Of a stretch of 64,000 nt of DNA, positions 9,019-17,480 are shown in pieces (positions within the stretch are counted from its first letter, which is position 1; each line of letters opens with the position of its first letter). The notes beneath the pieces were generated by a model. The model ran no database searches and had not been told where the DNA came from. It saw only the letters and a list, made by a program, of their open reading frames with translations. The position numbers and the translations under genes were made by a program. The DNA is from EB88 sp965199135 (GTDB lineage: Bacteria > Acidobacteriota > Terriglobia > Terriglobales > Acidobacteriaceae), in assembly GCA_965199135.1 (NCBI GenBank), contig OZ240685.1:1426001-1490000 (forward strand), written 5' to 3'.

Positions 9019-10755
9019 ATGAGTGGTACGGACCCAAAGAAGCAGGCGCGTGTCTCCCTCGACGCGAGCGAAAACCCCCTTCCCGCACAAGCTTCAGAAA
9101 CCGGCGCTATCTCGCCGGAGCAGATCCTGACGGTCTCGGTGATCACCCGCCGGCGCAATCCCCTGGATCTCGCAGAACTTGGTGGCCGCATCATGAGCCA
9201 CGAAGAGTTCGACCAGCAGTATGCGGCTGACCCGGCCGATTTCGTGGCGCTCCGCACGTTCGCCCACGAGCACGGCCTGACTGTGGATGAAGGAGCCTCC
9301 AGCCTTGCCCGCCGAACGATCGTGCTGAAAGGCCCGGCCTCGCAGATGGAGAAAGCCTTCGGTGTCACTCTCCTGAACTTCCAGCATCCTGCACACAAGC
9401 GATCCTTCCACAGCTACCGGGGCACGATCTCCATTCCCGAGGGGCACGCGCTTCGAATCGAAGCAGTGCTCGGGCTGGACACGCGGCCGATCGCGAAGTC
9501 GCACATCCGGCGACTGAAGGACGAGAACAGCGGCAAAGCAGTGAAGATTCGAGCCAGTGCTGCCTCGGACAGTTACTCGCCGCCGCAGGTCGCGGAGCTC
9601 TACGGCTTTCCAACCGGTCTTACCGGCGCCGGGCAGACAATCGGCATCCTGGAACTCGGTGGCGGCTACGAGACCTCGGACATCACCACGTTCTTCGGGG
9701 GGCTCGGGCTGACGCCGCCAACGGTGGTTGCCGTCTCGGTCGACGGCGGCACCAACGTTCCCGGCGGTGACCCGAGTGGCGCGGATGGCGAGGTGGCGCT
9801 CGATATCCAGGTCGCAGGCGCGGTCGCCCCCGGCGCGCGCATCGCGGTGTACTTCACGCCCAACACCGACCAGGGTTTTATCGATGCAATCACCACGGCA
9901 GTACACGACCAGACCAACAAGCCGGGCGTGCTCTCGATCTCATGGGGTGGCCCGGAGTCCGGCTGGAGCGCGGCCTCGCGCACCTCGCTCGACAATGCCT
10001 GCCAATCGGCCGCGGCGCTGGGCGTGACGATCACGGTCGCCTCCGGCGACAACGGGTCCAGCGACGGCGGCACCGGCAACAACGTAGATTTCCCGGCCGC
10101 GAGCCCGCATGTGCTGGCCTGCGGCGGCACGCTTCTTGAAGGGTCCGGGACGAAGATCTCGTCCGAAGTGGTCTGGAACGATCAGGCAAGCGGCGGAGGT
10201 GCCAGCGGAGGCGGCGTGAGCACGGTGTTCGCGCTGCCCACGTGGCAGCGCAATGCGAAGGTGCCTGCAGCCTCCAGCAGCACAGGCGGCCGCGGCGTAC
10301 CCGATGTTGCGGGGGACGCCTCGCCTGAGTCCGGCTACAACGTGCTGGTCGACGGATCGACCGAGGTCGTCGGGGGGACCAGCGCGGTCGCGCCCCTGTG
10401 GGCCGGCCTGATCACGCTGGTGAACCAGAGCCTGGTGGGCGCAGGCAAGTCGGCTGCCGGCTTCATCAATCCGACGCTGTATGCCAGTCCCGCGGCGCTG
10501 CGTGACATCACGAGCGGCTCGAACGGCAGCTTCAACGCCGGTCCGGGTTGGGATGCCTGCACGGGCCTGGGCTCGCCCAACGGCACAGCCGTGCTCCAGG
10601 CGCTCGGCAATGGTGCGAGCGGCACCGGCTCGGGTACCACCGCACCCCCATCCACACCGACACCGACACCGACACCCACGTCTACGCCGGTTCCCACACC
10701 CACGCCGACCCCGGAGCCGGTGCACAAGAAGCACAAGAAGCACCACGAAGCCTAG
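9019..10755 (+). CDS. S53 family peptidase (kumamolisin-like sedolisin)
   Basis: A 578-residue acid serine-carboxyl peptidase. Residues about 45-150 are the activation prodomain (ILTVSVITRRRNPL, MEKAFGVTLLNFQH, FHSYRGTISIPEGH). The catalytic domain has Glu258 and Asp262 in GEVALDIQVAG, the oxyanion Asp344 in ASGDNGS, and the nucleophile Ser455 in GGTSAVAPLWAG. A C-terminal calcium-site-like RDITSGSNG and GPGWDACTGLGSP follow. It ends with a Thr/Pro linker (PTPTPTPTS) and a basic KKHKKHH tail. No classic signal peptide precedes the prodomain. The ATG at 9019 is chosen because AGAGG lies 8 bases upstream; longer in-frame starts give an implausible N-terminus. Likely secreted or surface-bound. 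Confidence 0.92.
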   Translation: MSGTDPKKQARVSLDASENPLPAQASETGAISPEQILTVSVITRRRNPLDLAELGGRIMSHEEFDQQYAADPADFVALRTFAHEHGLTVDEGASSLARRTIVLKGPASQMEKAFGVTLLNFQHPAHKRSFHSYRGTISIPEGHALRIEAVLGLDTRPIAKSHIRRLKDENSGKAVKIRASAASDSYSPPQVAELYGFPTGLTGAGQTIGILELGGGYETSDITTFFGGLGLTPPTVVAVSVDGGTNVPGGDPSGADGEVALDIQVAGAVAPGARIAVYFTPNTDQGFIDAITTAVHDQTNKPGVLSISWGGPESGWSAASRTSLDNACQSAAALGVTITVASGDNGSSDGGTGNNVDFPAASPHVLACGGTLLEGSGTKISSEVVWNDQASGGGASGGGVSTVFALPTWQRNAKVPAASSSTGGRGVPDVAGDASPESGYNVLVDGSTEVVGGTSAVAPLWAGLITLVNQSLVGAGKSAAGFINPTLYASPAALRDITSGSNGSFNAGPGWDACTGLGSPNGTAVLQALGNGASGTGSGTTAPPSTPTPTPTPTSTPVPTPTPTPEPVHKKHKKHHEA

Positions 10756-10783
10756 CGACTCGTTCGCGATGTGCTGACCTACA

Positions 10784-10820
10784 CACGGGGGCTGTTTGCG
10801 ACGAGCAAACAGCCCCCGTG
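10784..10820 (+). terminator. 16-bp hairpin after the S53 peptidase gene
   Basis: A perfect 16-bp inverted repeat (10784-10799 with 10805-10820, five-base loop) lies 29 bases after the peptidase stop. It has no T-run, so it is a transcription end or an mRNA-stabilising hairpin. The arms read CACGGGGGCTGTTTGC and its complement. Confidence 0.6.
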
Positions 10821-10860
10821 GCGTGGGCCCCCCTGCATTGCCAGGAATCTCCGCAACCAG

Positions 10861-10894
10861 GTGAAGCCGATCCTCACAGTGAAGCCGATCCTCA
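10861..10894 (+). repeat. Two-copy 16-bp direct repeat
   Basis: GTGAAGCCGATCCTCA occurs at 10861-10876 and again at 10879-10894, in the leader of the LTXXQ gene. It may be a simple duplication or a regulator site; nothing else supports a function. Confidence 0.4.
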
Positions 10895-10982
10895 AAACGT
10901 CCCGTCTATGGGGGCACGGGAAGCTTACGCACGGACAAGTCAATCCCGAGCATGCATCTCGACTCCAGGAGTGACGAACACT

Positions 10983-11441
10983 ATGAAACTACATCCCGCG
11001 ATTCTCACCGCACTCTGCGCAGCCGCTCTCGCGGCGACGGCCTATGGCCAGCACACTCCGCCGAGCCCGGCCCAGATGGCTGAGCATGAGGTCCAGCGCT
11101 ACACCGCGCTGCTGACCCTGACCGCTGAACAACAGGCCCAGGCCACCACGATCTTCACGACCGAGGCGACCACAACCCAGTCTCTGTTTGCGAACGAGAA
11201 GACGCTGCACACCACGTTGAAGACAGCGATCAACAGCAATGACACGGCCTCGATCAACCAAACGGCAGCGAGCCTCGGCCAGCTGGACGGCGAGAGGGTG
11301 GCGGCTCGCTCGATCGCGCAGGCCAGCCTGTACCAGATCCTCACCGCAGCGCAGCGGGAGCAGCTTGCTGCAGAAGAAAGCGCGCATGTTCACGGCGGCG
11401 GACCGGGTGGCGGCCCGGGCGACGGCTGGGGAGGCCGATAG
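10983..11441 (+). CDS. Periplasmic LTXXQ/Spy-like protein
   Basis: The protein has 152 residues. The signal peptide is MKLHPAILTALCAAALAATAYGQ, with a likely cut at AYG-Q. The mature part is almost all helix and contains the two LTXXQ-type motifs LTAEQQAQ and LTAAQREQ that mark the CpxP/Spy group, followed by a Gly-rich His-containing tail HVHGGGPGGGPGDGWGG. Known relatives are periplasmic chaperones or metal/stress sensors; the role here is inferred only. The ATG at 10983 gives the signal peptide. Upstream are the hairpin and direct repeat listed separately. Confidence 0.8.
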   Translation: MKLHPAILTALCAAALAATAYGQHTPPSPAQMAEHEVQRYTALLTLTAEQQAQATTIFTTEATTTQSLFANEKTLHTTLKTAINSNDTASINQTAASLGQLDGERVAARSIAQASLYQILTAAQREQLAAEESAHVHGGGPGGGPGDGWGGR

Positions 11442-11498
11442 CTGCGAGCCCGCAGCGGTGCGCGGGAGCGTGAACTCCGCACACCGTGCCTGACGGAC

Positions 11499-12470
11499 TC
11501 AGGCGCCGGACAGGGTCGACCGGAGCCAGGCCGCGATGCTTGCGAGCGCGCGGTCTGACTGCGGGAAGCGTGCCACGGTCCCTGGACCCACGGGAAAGTT
11601 GTGATGCATGTCGGCAGCGTGAACGTGGGTCACGGTGACGCCGGCGTTCCGCAGCTTGCGCGCATAGGCTATTCCCTCATCCCGCAGCACGTCGTACTCC
11701 GCGGTCGCCACGAAGGCAGGCGGCAAAGCAGGCAGAAGCGGCATGCGAAGCGGCGAAATCGCAGGGTCTTCCGGGTTCGCCCCTGGGGCGAAAAGCGCCC
11801 AGTACCAGCGCATCGTCGCTGCTTCGAGCCCGTAGCCGGTTGCGTTTTCTGCGTACGACGCGTGGTGCGCGCTGGGGTGGTCGGTGACGGGGTAGAGCAG
11901 CAGCAGTGCGTCAATCCGGGGCGCTCCCTTGATAGAGGCGAGCTGGTTTGCGGTGACGGCCGCCAGGTGGCCGCCCGCACTGTCGCCACCGAGCGCCAGG
12001 TGCGCTGCATCGCCGCCCCACTCCGCGGCATGCGCCTCGGCCCAGACGATGGCGGCATGAGCGTCCTCAAGGGCTGCGGGGTAGGGGTGCTCCGGTGCGA
12101 GCCGGTAGCCCACCGAAACGATGCTGACTCCGGCGAGCGGCGCCAGGAGCCGGCAGAAAGGATCATGCGTGGCGAGCGAGCCGGCGACCCAGCCACCACC
12201 ATGCAGGAACGCAAGCACCGGCAGCGGCTTCGAGGCCCGGGACGGCGGCGTGTACACGCGCACCGGCAGGTCGGGACGCCCGCCTTTTGCGGGGATGACA
12301 TGCTCGGCCATCGTGGTGCTGTTCGGGAGACCCGGGATGGCGCGGGAGTCGAGTTGCCGTTCCATGCGGGCGCGGGCGTCTTCGGGGTCCTGGATCGGGC
12401 CGGCGGAAGCGGCTGCCTGGTCATCGAGGAAGCGACGGAGTGCGGGATCGATCGGCAGCCGGGTGCTCAT
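11499..12470 (-). CDS. Alpha/beta hydrolase, HSL-like esterase
   Basis: The protein has 323 residues. The hormone-sensitive-lipase-type oxyanion motif HGGGWVAGS comes first, then the nucleophile elbow GDSAGGHLA. A catalytic Asp is likely in TAEYDVLRDEG and the His in MHHNFPVG. This arrangement is typical of carboxylesterases of family IV acting on short-chain esters. It has no signal peptide, so it is probably cytoplasmic. It starts 6 bases after the stop of the MBL-fold gene on the same strand, so the two hydrolases are very probably one operon. Confidence 0.92.
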   Translation of the reverse strand: MSTRLPIDPALRRFLDDQAAASAGPIQDPEDARARMERQLDSRAIPGLPNSTTMAEHVIPAKGGRPDLPVRVYTPPSRASKPLPVLAFLHGGGWVAGSLATHDPFCRLLAPLAGVSIVSVGYRLAPEHPYPAALEDAHAAIVWAEAHAAEWGGDAAHLALGGDSAGGHLAAVTANQLASIKGAPRIDALLLLYPVTDHPSAHHASYAENATGYGLEAATMRWYWALFAPGANPEDPAISPLRMPLLPALPPAFVATAEYDVLRDEGIAYARKLRNAGVTVTHVHAADMHHNFPVGPGTVARFPQSDRALASIAAWLRSTLSGA

Positions 12471-12476
12471 GGCTGT

Positions 12477-13379
12477 TCAGATGCGCAGTCGCGCGCCCTT
12501 CCGGTCTGCTTCGAGATAGCCGATCGGTGTCGCGGGTTCATGGGTGAAGAGCACCAGCCACTCTTCCGGGATGGCGCGGTCGTAGAAGCGGCGCTTCTCC
12601 TCGATGGTTCGCAGCGGGTCGAGGTCAAAGCCGAGACCCCAGGTGAGCGGGAGGTGCTGCACGGTCGGGATCAGATCGGAGATGTAGCAGGCCCGTTTGC
12701 CGGTGGCGCTGTCACGAACGTGTACGGCCATCAGCTGCGCGGTGTGGCCCGGAAAAAGCTCCACGGCGATTCCGGGCGCGAGCTCGCGTTCTTCACCCTG
12801 GGGGAGTTCGAGAGGCTGCATCTGGCCGGAGCGAAGCAACGGCTCGTAGTTGTCGGCGACGTACGAGATCGCGTCCCGCTCAAGCTGCAGCCGACCGTGC
12901 GCGATCTCGCCTGCGTGGGCGTAGTACTGAGCATTCGGGAACGTCGGGGTGACGCCGCCCTCGCCAAGGCGCGTGTTCCATCCGCAGTGGTCCCAGTGCA
13001 GGTGGGTGTTGATGACTGCGTCGACGGAAGCGAGCGGGATCTCTGCCTCGGCGAAGGCCGCAAGGAGGCGCGCCTCGGCCCCGCAGATGGCGGCGATCTT
13101 TGGGGAGAGCTTTTCGCCGAAGCCGGTTTCAATCACCGTGGTGCGGACACCGGCGGCTGTTTGCTGCCGCACCACCACCGTGTTGAGGCCGATAGTGACG
13201 CGATTCTGCTCGTCGGCGGCAACGACTCGACCCCAGAGGACCTTGGGTACGACCCCGAACATTGCGCCGCCATCGAACAGTGCCGGGCCGTCTGAGAGCA
13301 CGATCAACTCGGTTTCGGGGCCGAGCTGGTGACGGGCTCGGACAAGGGAGCCATCGGGTGCGGGGGCATGCTGCATCAT
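12477..13379 (-). CDS. MBL-fold metallo-hydrolase
   Basis: A 300-residue metallo-beta-lactamase-fold enzyme. The zinc signature is HLHWDHCGW (HxHxDH), followed by the third-ligand His in FPGHTAQLM, a bridging Asp in CYISDLIPT, and a late His near LFTHEPATP. Residues VVRQQTAAGVRTTVIETGFG form the first sheet. Its overall plan resembles lactonase/hydrolase members such as quorum-quenching enzymes, but the substrate cannot be decided from this. It is the first gene of a likely two-gene operon with the esterase and is divergent from the carbonic anhydrase gene, with 79 bases between. Confidence 0.9.
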   Translation of the reverse strand: MMQHAPAPDGSLVRARHQLGPETELIVLSDGPALFDGGAMFGVVPKVLWGRVVAADEQNRVTIGLNTVVVRQQTAAGVRTTVIETGFGEKLSPKIAAICGAEARLLAAFAEAEIPLASVDAVINTHLHWDHCGWNTRLGEGGVTPTFPNAQYYAHAGEIAHGRLQLERDAISYVADNYEPLLRSGQMQPLELPQGEERELAPGIAVELFPGHTAQLMAVHVRDSATGKRACYISDLIPTVQHLPLTWGLGFDLDPLRTIEEKRRFYDRAIPEEWLVLFTHEPATPIGYLEADRKGARLRI

Positions 13380-13458
13380 CTGTTTTTAGATGGCGGGAGC
13401 CCGGGCCCGGAACCAGCGGGGTATGTCACCCCGGAGAAAAGTAAGGTAGGTTGAGCAA

Positions 13459-14109
13459 ATGGATGACATTATCGACGGCGTTCTTCGCTTTCAGCGGGAC
13501 GTACACCCCGGACGCCGGGCTATGTTTCAGGAACTATCGCAGGGCCAAAGCCCTGCAGCGATGTTTATCGGCTGCGCCGACTCACGCATCGTCCCGGAAG
13601 TCCTGACCCAGCAAGGGCCAGGCTCCCTGTTTGTGGTGCGCAACGCGGGCAATATCGTGCCCCCAAACTCAACAGTGCCGGGCGGCGTCACCGCAAGCAT
13701 CGAGTATGCGGTCGCGGTGCTTGGCGTCCCCGACATTGTGATCTGCGGCCACTCAGGCTGTGGTGCGATGACGGCGATTCTGCGCGGGGGAGCGCAGCTC
13801 GAACAGCTGCCCAACGTGGCGCGCTGGCTGCACTACGCCGACGCGGCTCGCGACGTGGTCCTGGCGGACTGGGCTGAGGCTTCAGAAGAAGATCGGCTCA
13901 ACGCGCTGGTGCGCGAAAACGTGCTCACGCAGCTCGACCACCTGATGACGCAGCCGACCGTGGCCGCAGCGCTTGAGAAGCGGGAGCTTCAGCTGCATGG
14001 CTGGGTCTATGACATTGCATCGGGTACGGTGAGCGCGTATGACGCCGAACAGCGGCGGTTTGTCTCGCTCAGCGAGGATCCGCTGGCAAACGCGACCCCG
14101 TTGCAGTGA
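13459..14109 (+). CDS. Beta-class carbonic anhydrase
   Basis: A 216-residue enzyme that interconverts CO2 and bicarbonate. Zinc ligands are visible: Cys39 and the Asp41-Arg43 dyad in GCADSRIVPE, and His and Cys in ICGHSGCGAM. The intervening FVVRNAGNIVPP block is also diagnostic. It is cytoplasmic, with no signal peptide. Length and motif order match the bacterial CynT/Can group; the exact subgroup is not resolved, so no symbol is given. Confidence 0.95.
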   Translation: MDDIIDGVLRFQRDVHPGRRAMFQELSQGQSPAAMFIGCADSRIVPEVLTQQGPGSLFVVRNAGNIVPPNSTVPGGVTASIEYAVAVLGVPDIVICGHSGCGAMTAILRGGAQLEQLPNVARWLHYADAARDVVLADWAEASEEDRLNALVRENVLTQLDHLMTQPTVAAALEKRELQLHGWVYDIASGTVSAYDAEQRRFVSLSEDPLANATPLQ

Positions 14110-14167
14110 CAGCAGGGCCGGGCGGCCGGTTCGGAACCCCGTCTCGGAAGCGAGCCGGGGTCCGGAA

Positions 14168-14250
14168 TCTTAGCCATGGGTCTCAATGGTGGGTCTTAGT
14201 AATGAGCCATAGTTATGGCTCTTAGCTATGGGTTTACCCGTCGGTCTTAG
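14168..14250. repeat. Degenerate 26-bp tandem repeat
   Basis: TCTTAG occurs at 14168, 14194, 14220 and 14245, spaced 26, 26 and 25 bases. The intervening segments share ATGGG and GCCAT/TATGG elements. The last copy contains the stop codon of the desaturase gene. Units 2-3 include the inverted repeat GAGCCATA-GT-TATGGCTC. Confidence 0.5.
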
Positions 14251-15230
14251 CCGTGAAGGACGCGGCTCTTCGGCGAGCCTGGCCGTGCGTCGACGCCCTG
14301 TACCTTGATCTTCTTCGCCAGCCCGAGCATGCCCAGGATGCGAATGCCCCAGTAGTTCACGTCGAGCTCATACCAGGCCATGCCGTGGCGCGCGGACACC
14401 GGATGTGCGTGGTGGTTGTTGTGCCATCCCTCGCCGCCTGAAAGCAGTGCGACCCACCAGTTGTTGCGCGAGTCATCACGCGTGGCAAAGCGACGCGATC
14501 CCCACATGTGCGTTGCCGAGTTCACCAGCCAGGTGACATGCAGGCCAAGCGTCACCCGCAGGGCGATCGCCCAGAGCACCCACGACACGCCGCGGAAGAG
14601 GCTGCCGCCCGGCGCCCAGATGCCTGAGAAGAGCAGCGCAAACCCGACAGTCGTGAGCGGCACCCAGTGGTAGCGACTCAGCCATTGGTAGAAGGGCTGC
14701 CGGCGGAGGTCGGGAACGTAGCGGTCGAGCAGCGGATCCTGGTTATGAATGGTGCCGTAGAGCATCCAGCCCATGTGCGACCACCAGCCGCCATCATGCG
14801 GGGAGTGGGGATCGCCGGGCTTGTCGGTGACCTGGTGGTGGAGGCGGTGGACGCCCACCCAAAAGATCGGTCCACCCTCGAGCGCGAGTGTGGCGCACAG
14901 CGCCATCGCGTATTCAACCCACTTGGGCGTGTCGAAGCCGCGATGCGTGAGCTGCCGGTGGTAGCTCATGCCGATGCCGATATTCTGCGCCAGCACCCAG
15001 GTGATTGCGGCCCAGAGGACGCCGGTCCAGGTGAAGAAGAACAATGCAGCGATCGCAAGCAGGTGAAAGATGGCCATCGGGATCGCAAGCTTGATGTTCA
15101 GCTTGCCGGTATTGCGCTGTTCGAGCACACGCGCATCGGCTTCCGCCTGCAGGCTGGGAGGTGTTTCAAGAGGTGCATCGAGGAGGGTACTCACGGCTTC
15201 AAGGCTAGCAGCGCGGGTGCCGGCGGCCAC
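14247..15230 (-). CDS. Acyl-CoA (delta-9 type) fatty acid desaturase
   Basis: A 327-residue membrane di-iron desaturase. The three histidine boxes are HRQLTH (residues 91-96), HRLHHQVTD and HNNHHAHPVSARHG. Hydrophobic hairpins precede the first box (AIFHLLAIAALFFFTWTGVLW) and lie between boxes 2 and 3. It introduces a double bond into acyl chains at the inner membrane, using an external electron donor not encoded nearby. The GTG at 15230 has no strong RBS; a GTG at 15194 is an equally possible start and would remove 12 residues. Confidence 0.93.
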   Translation of the reverse strand: MAAGTRAASLEAVSTLLDAPLETPPSLQAEADARVLEQRNTGKLNIKLAIPMAIFHLLAIAALFFFTWTGVLWAAITWVLAQNIGIGMSYHRQLTHRGFDTPKWVEYAMALCATLALEGGPIFWVGVHRLHHQVTDKPGDPHSPHDGGWWSHMGWMLYGTIHNQDPLLDRYVPDLRRQPFYQWLSRYHWVPLTTVGFALLFSGIWAPGGSLFRGVSWVLWAIALRVTLGLHVTWLVNSATHMWGSRRFATRDDSRNNWWVALLSGGEGWHNNHHAHPVSARHGMAWYELDVNYWGIRILGMLGLAKKIKVQGVDARPGSPKSRVLHG

Positions 15231-15283
15231 GACACGGCTGTAATTCTTCCGTAATACCGGATGCGCTTTCTTCCGAAAACAGG

Positions 15284-15310
15284 AAGCCCGGCCCTCGGGA
15301 GGCCGGGCTT
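15284..15310 (-). terminator. Rho-independent terminator of the cysM-mec-cysO-moeZ operon
   Basis: A 10-bp stem (AAGCCCGGCC/GGCCGGGCTT) with a 7-base loop lies 17 bases past the moeZ stop. Read on the minus strand it is followed by CCTGTTTT. Confidence 0.8.
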
Positions 15311-15326
15311 ACCACGGTGTACTCGC

Positions 15327-16550
15327 TTAGTACTTGGGAACGGAAGGGTCGATCTCGCTCGACCAGCCCAGGATGCCGCCTGCGAGATTCTCCACCTTGT
15401 AACCACGGGCGTGGAGCTTCTCGGCTGCAGCCTGCGAGCGGCCACCGCTCTTGCACTGCACCACGATCGTTTGGTCCCTGGGCAGTTCGTTCTGACGCTG
15501 GTCCAGCTCGCCCTGCGGGATCAGGTGGCCGCCCAGGTTCGCGATCTGGTACTCCCACGGCTCACGCACATCGAGCACGAAGGGTTGTTCTCCGGCATCG
15601 CGCCGGCGCTTCAACTCGGTGGCCGGGATCTGGTCGATTCCATTCTGTTGTGGCAACGTTCCTCCCTGTTTCACAGCGGTTTCCGTGACAGACTCCTGGG
15701 CGCCTGCAACGCCGCAGAACTGGTTGTAGTCGATGAGCGCGGTCACGGTCGGATGGGTTCCGCAGACCGGGCAGTCAGGGTTCTTCCGCAGCTTCAGTTC
15801 GCGGAACTTGGTTGAGAGCGCGTCGACGAGCAGGAGACGACCAATCAGCGGATCGCCGATCCCGAGGATCAGCTTGATGACTTCAGTCGCCTGCAGGACG
15901 CCGACCAGGCCCGGCAGGATGCCGAGCACGCCACCCTCGGCGCAGGAGGGCACCAGGCCCGGCGGCGGCGGCTCCGGGTAGAGGCATCGGTAGCAGGGGC
16001 CGTCGGTTGCTGCAAAGACGCTGCACTGGCCTTCAAAGCGGAAGATCGAGCCATAGGCATTCGGCTTGCCGAGCAGCACGCAGGCGTCGTTCACAAGGTA
16101 GCGTGTCTGGAAGTTGTCGGTGCCGTCCGCGATGATGTCGTACTCGCCGAAGATCTCGAGCGCGTTGTCGCTGGTAAGCATGACATTGTGCTTCACCAGC
16201 CGGAGAGCGGGATTCAGCGCGAGCAACTTGTCCGCCGCCGAGTCGACCTTGAGCCGGCCGACGTCGGGCGTGGCGTGAATGATCTGGCGCTGCAGATTGC
16301 TCTTGTCGACGGTGTCGAAGTCAACCAGGCCCAGCGTGCCGATGCCGGCCGCGGCGAGATACAGCGCAAGCGGCGCGCCCAGGCCGCCGGTGCCGACGCA
16401 CAGGACCCTTGCTGCCTTGAGCTTGCGCTGGCCCTCGGTGCCGACCTCGGGAAGGATCAGGTGCCGGGAGTAGCGCTGGAGGTCGTCGGTGGTGAGCTCG
16501 GGGAGCTCCCGGCGTTCTTGTACTTCGGGCGGGTTCAGTGTGGTGGCCAC
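15327..16550 (-). CDS. moeZ: MoeB/ThiF-type adenylyltransferase with rhodanese domain (MoeZ-like)
   Basis: The protein has 407 residues. An E1-like ATP-binding domain carries GTGGLG at residues 53-58 and DNFQTRYLVND. Zinc-binding pairs are CYRC and CPVC. A C-terminal rhodanese domain has the active loop CKSGGRS (Cys366). Such proteins adenylate the C-terminal glycine of a small sulfur carrier and then thiocarboxylate it. With cysO, mec and cysM upstream in the same operon, the partner is probably CysO rather than (or besides) MoaD. I chose the GTG at 16550 because GAGGAG lies 6 bases upstream; the frame is open further upstream, but that part looks non-coding and contains a dispersed repeat. 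Confidence 0.9.
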   Translation of the reverse strand: MATTLNPPEVQERRELPELTTDDLQRYSRHLILPEVGTEGQRKLKAARVLCVGTGGLGAPLALYLAAAGIGTLGLVDFDTVDKSNLQRQIIHATPDVGRLKVDSAADKLLALNPALRLVKHNVMLTSDNALEIFGEYDIIADGTDNFQTRYLVNDACVLLGKPNAYGSIFRFEGQCSVFAATDGPCYRCLYPEPPPPGLVPSCAEGGVLGILPGLVGVLQATEVIKLILGIGDPLIGRLLLVDALSTKFRELKLRKNPDCPVCGTHPTVTALIDYNQFCGVAGAQESVTETAVKQGGTLPQQNGIDQIPATELKRRRDAGEQPFVLDVREPWEYQIANLGGHLIPQGELDQRQNELPRDQTIVVQCKSGGRSQAAAEKLHARGYKVENLAGGILGWSSEIDPSVPKY

Positions 16551-16593
16551 TGTGTGCTCCTCGTGTGCTTCTGGTCTGTGAATCGGTGGTGGG

Positions 16594-16628
16594 CCGCAGA
16601 TCCTTCGCTTTGCTCGGGATGGCATGCC
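16594..16628. repeat. Dispersed repeat copy 1
   Basis: The segment reads CGCAG-ATCCTTCGCTTTGCTC-GGGATGGCA. It matches the copy at 23618-23650 over most of its length. It lies between cysO and moeZ inside the operon. Confidence 0.5.
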
Positions 16629-16682
16629 ACGCGGGATGCAGCCGGCGAGTGAAAGGCGTCTGCGACGCATGGTTCCGAGAGG

Positions 16683-16958
16683 CTAACGCCCCCCTGCGAT
16701 CGACGGGATGATCGAGAGCGCGTCGTTTGCCGTGGTGGCGGTGGCTTCCTTTTCGGGCAGGTACCGCACATCTTCGTCGTTGAGGTAGAGGTTCACAAAG
16801 GCGCGCAGCTTGCCGTCCTCGCCGAAGAGGTGGCGCTTCAGCTCCGGGTGGGTGCTGGTGAGCTGGTCAAGCGCGGCTGTGACGTTGCCAGCCTCGACGG
16901 TGACGGTCGGCTGCTGTCCGGTGTAAGCACGGAGCGGGGTCGGAATATGAATCTGCAT
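16683..16958 (-). CDS. cysO: MoaD/ThiS-family sulfur carrier protein (CysO-like)
   Basis: A 91-residue ubiquitin-fold carrier. It has the typical beta-grasp pattern (TPLRAYTGQQPTVTVEAGNVTAALDQL, FVNLYLNDEDVRYL) and ends in AGGR. The terminal Gly-Gly would be thiocarboxylated; the extra Arg must be removed first. In actinobacteria, CysO-thiocarboxylate donates sulfur to O-phosphoserine through CysM, and the Mec metallopeptidase releases cysteine. All partners lie in this operon: mec is 67 bases upstream and moeZ 132 bases downstream. A molybdopterin role is the alternative, but no moa genes are present. Confidence 0.88.
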   Translation of the reverse strand: MQIHIPTPLRAYTGQQPTVTVEAGNVTAALDQLTSTHPELKRHLFGEDGKLRAFVNLYLNDEDVRYLPEKEATATTANDALSIIPSIAGGR

Positions 16959-17025
16959 GAAGTTCCTCGAGGACGCGGTTCAGAAAGCTAGATGGTGCGG
17001 GGACGCCGGAGGGTGCAGGCGAGCG

Positions 17026-17478
17026 CTAACATCGGGCTGCCTCGGGCACCTGGACCCTGATCGGCTCGTCCTGAAACTGCTTGTCGTCTTCGGTGGTTCC
17101 CGCGAGACGAAAAGAGTTGGTCTGCGCGGCTTTGCCGCCTTCGACCGCGGTGATGACGTACGAGCAGCCGAGCCAGTGCGCCTCGGCAAAGTCGGTCTTC
17201 GACCACTGTGCCGGGTGATCCGGATGCGAGTGGTAGAAGCCGACGATGTCCCAGCCATGCACCCGCGCTTCACGCTGAATGCGGATCAGCTCGCCGGGAG
17301 CGATGTTGTAGCGGTTGTGGGCGGAGTCGGTCCGGGTGTTGCCGGCACGGACCGCGCTCTCGACGACATTGCCGCTCTCGGTCGCGTGGCCAAGCAGGAC
17401 GCCGCAGCACTCGTGGGGATAGGTCTCTTCGCCGTGGACGCGCAGCGTGTTGTAGACGAGCTCTGTCACGTTCAACAC
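17026..17478 (-). CDS. mec: M67 family JAMM metallopeptidase (Mec-like)
   Basis: A 150-residue JAB1/MPN/Mov34 zinc peptidase. The full JAMM set is visible: Glu23 in PHECCG, His83 and His85 in FYHSHPDHP, Ser93 and Asp96 in WSKTD. Bacterial members cut after the Gly-Gly of ubiquitin-like sulfur carriers, and Mec of mycobacteria releases cysteine from the CysO-Cys adduct. Its start lies 2 bases after the cysM stop and it precedes cysO, which supports that job. It could also trim the C-terminal Arg of the neighbouring CysO-like protein to expose Gly-Gly; that is my inference. Confidence 0.9.
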   Translation of the reverse strand: MLNVTELVYNTLRVHGEETYPHECCGVLLGHATESGNVVESAVRAGNTRTDSAHNRYNIAPGELIRIQREARVHGWDIVGFYHSHPDHPAQWSKTDFAEAHWLGCSYVITAVEGGKAAQTNSFRLAGTTEDDKQFQDEPIRVQVPEAARC

Positions 17479-17480
17479 CG

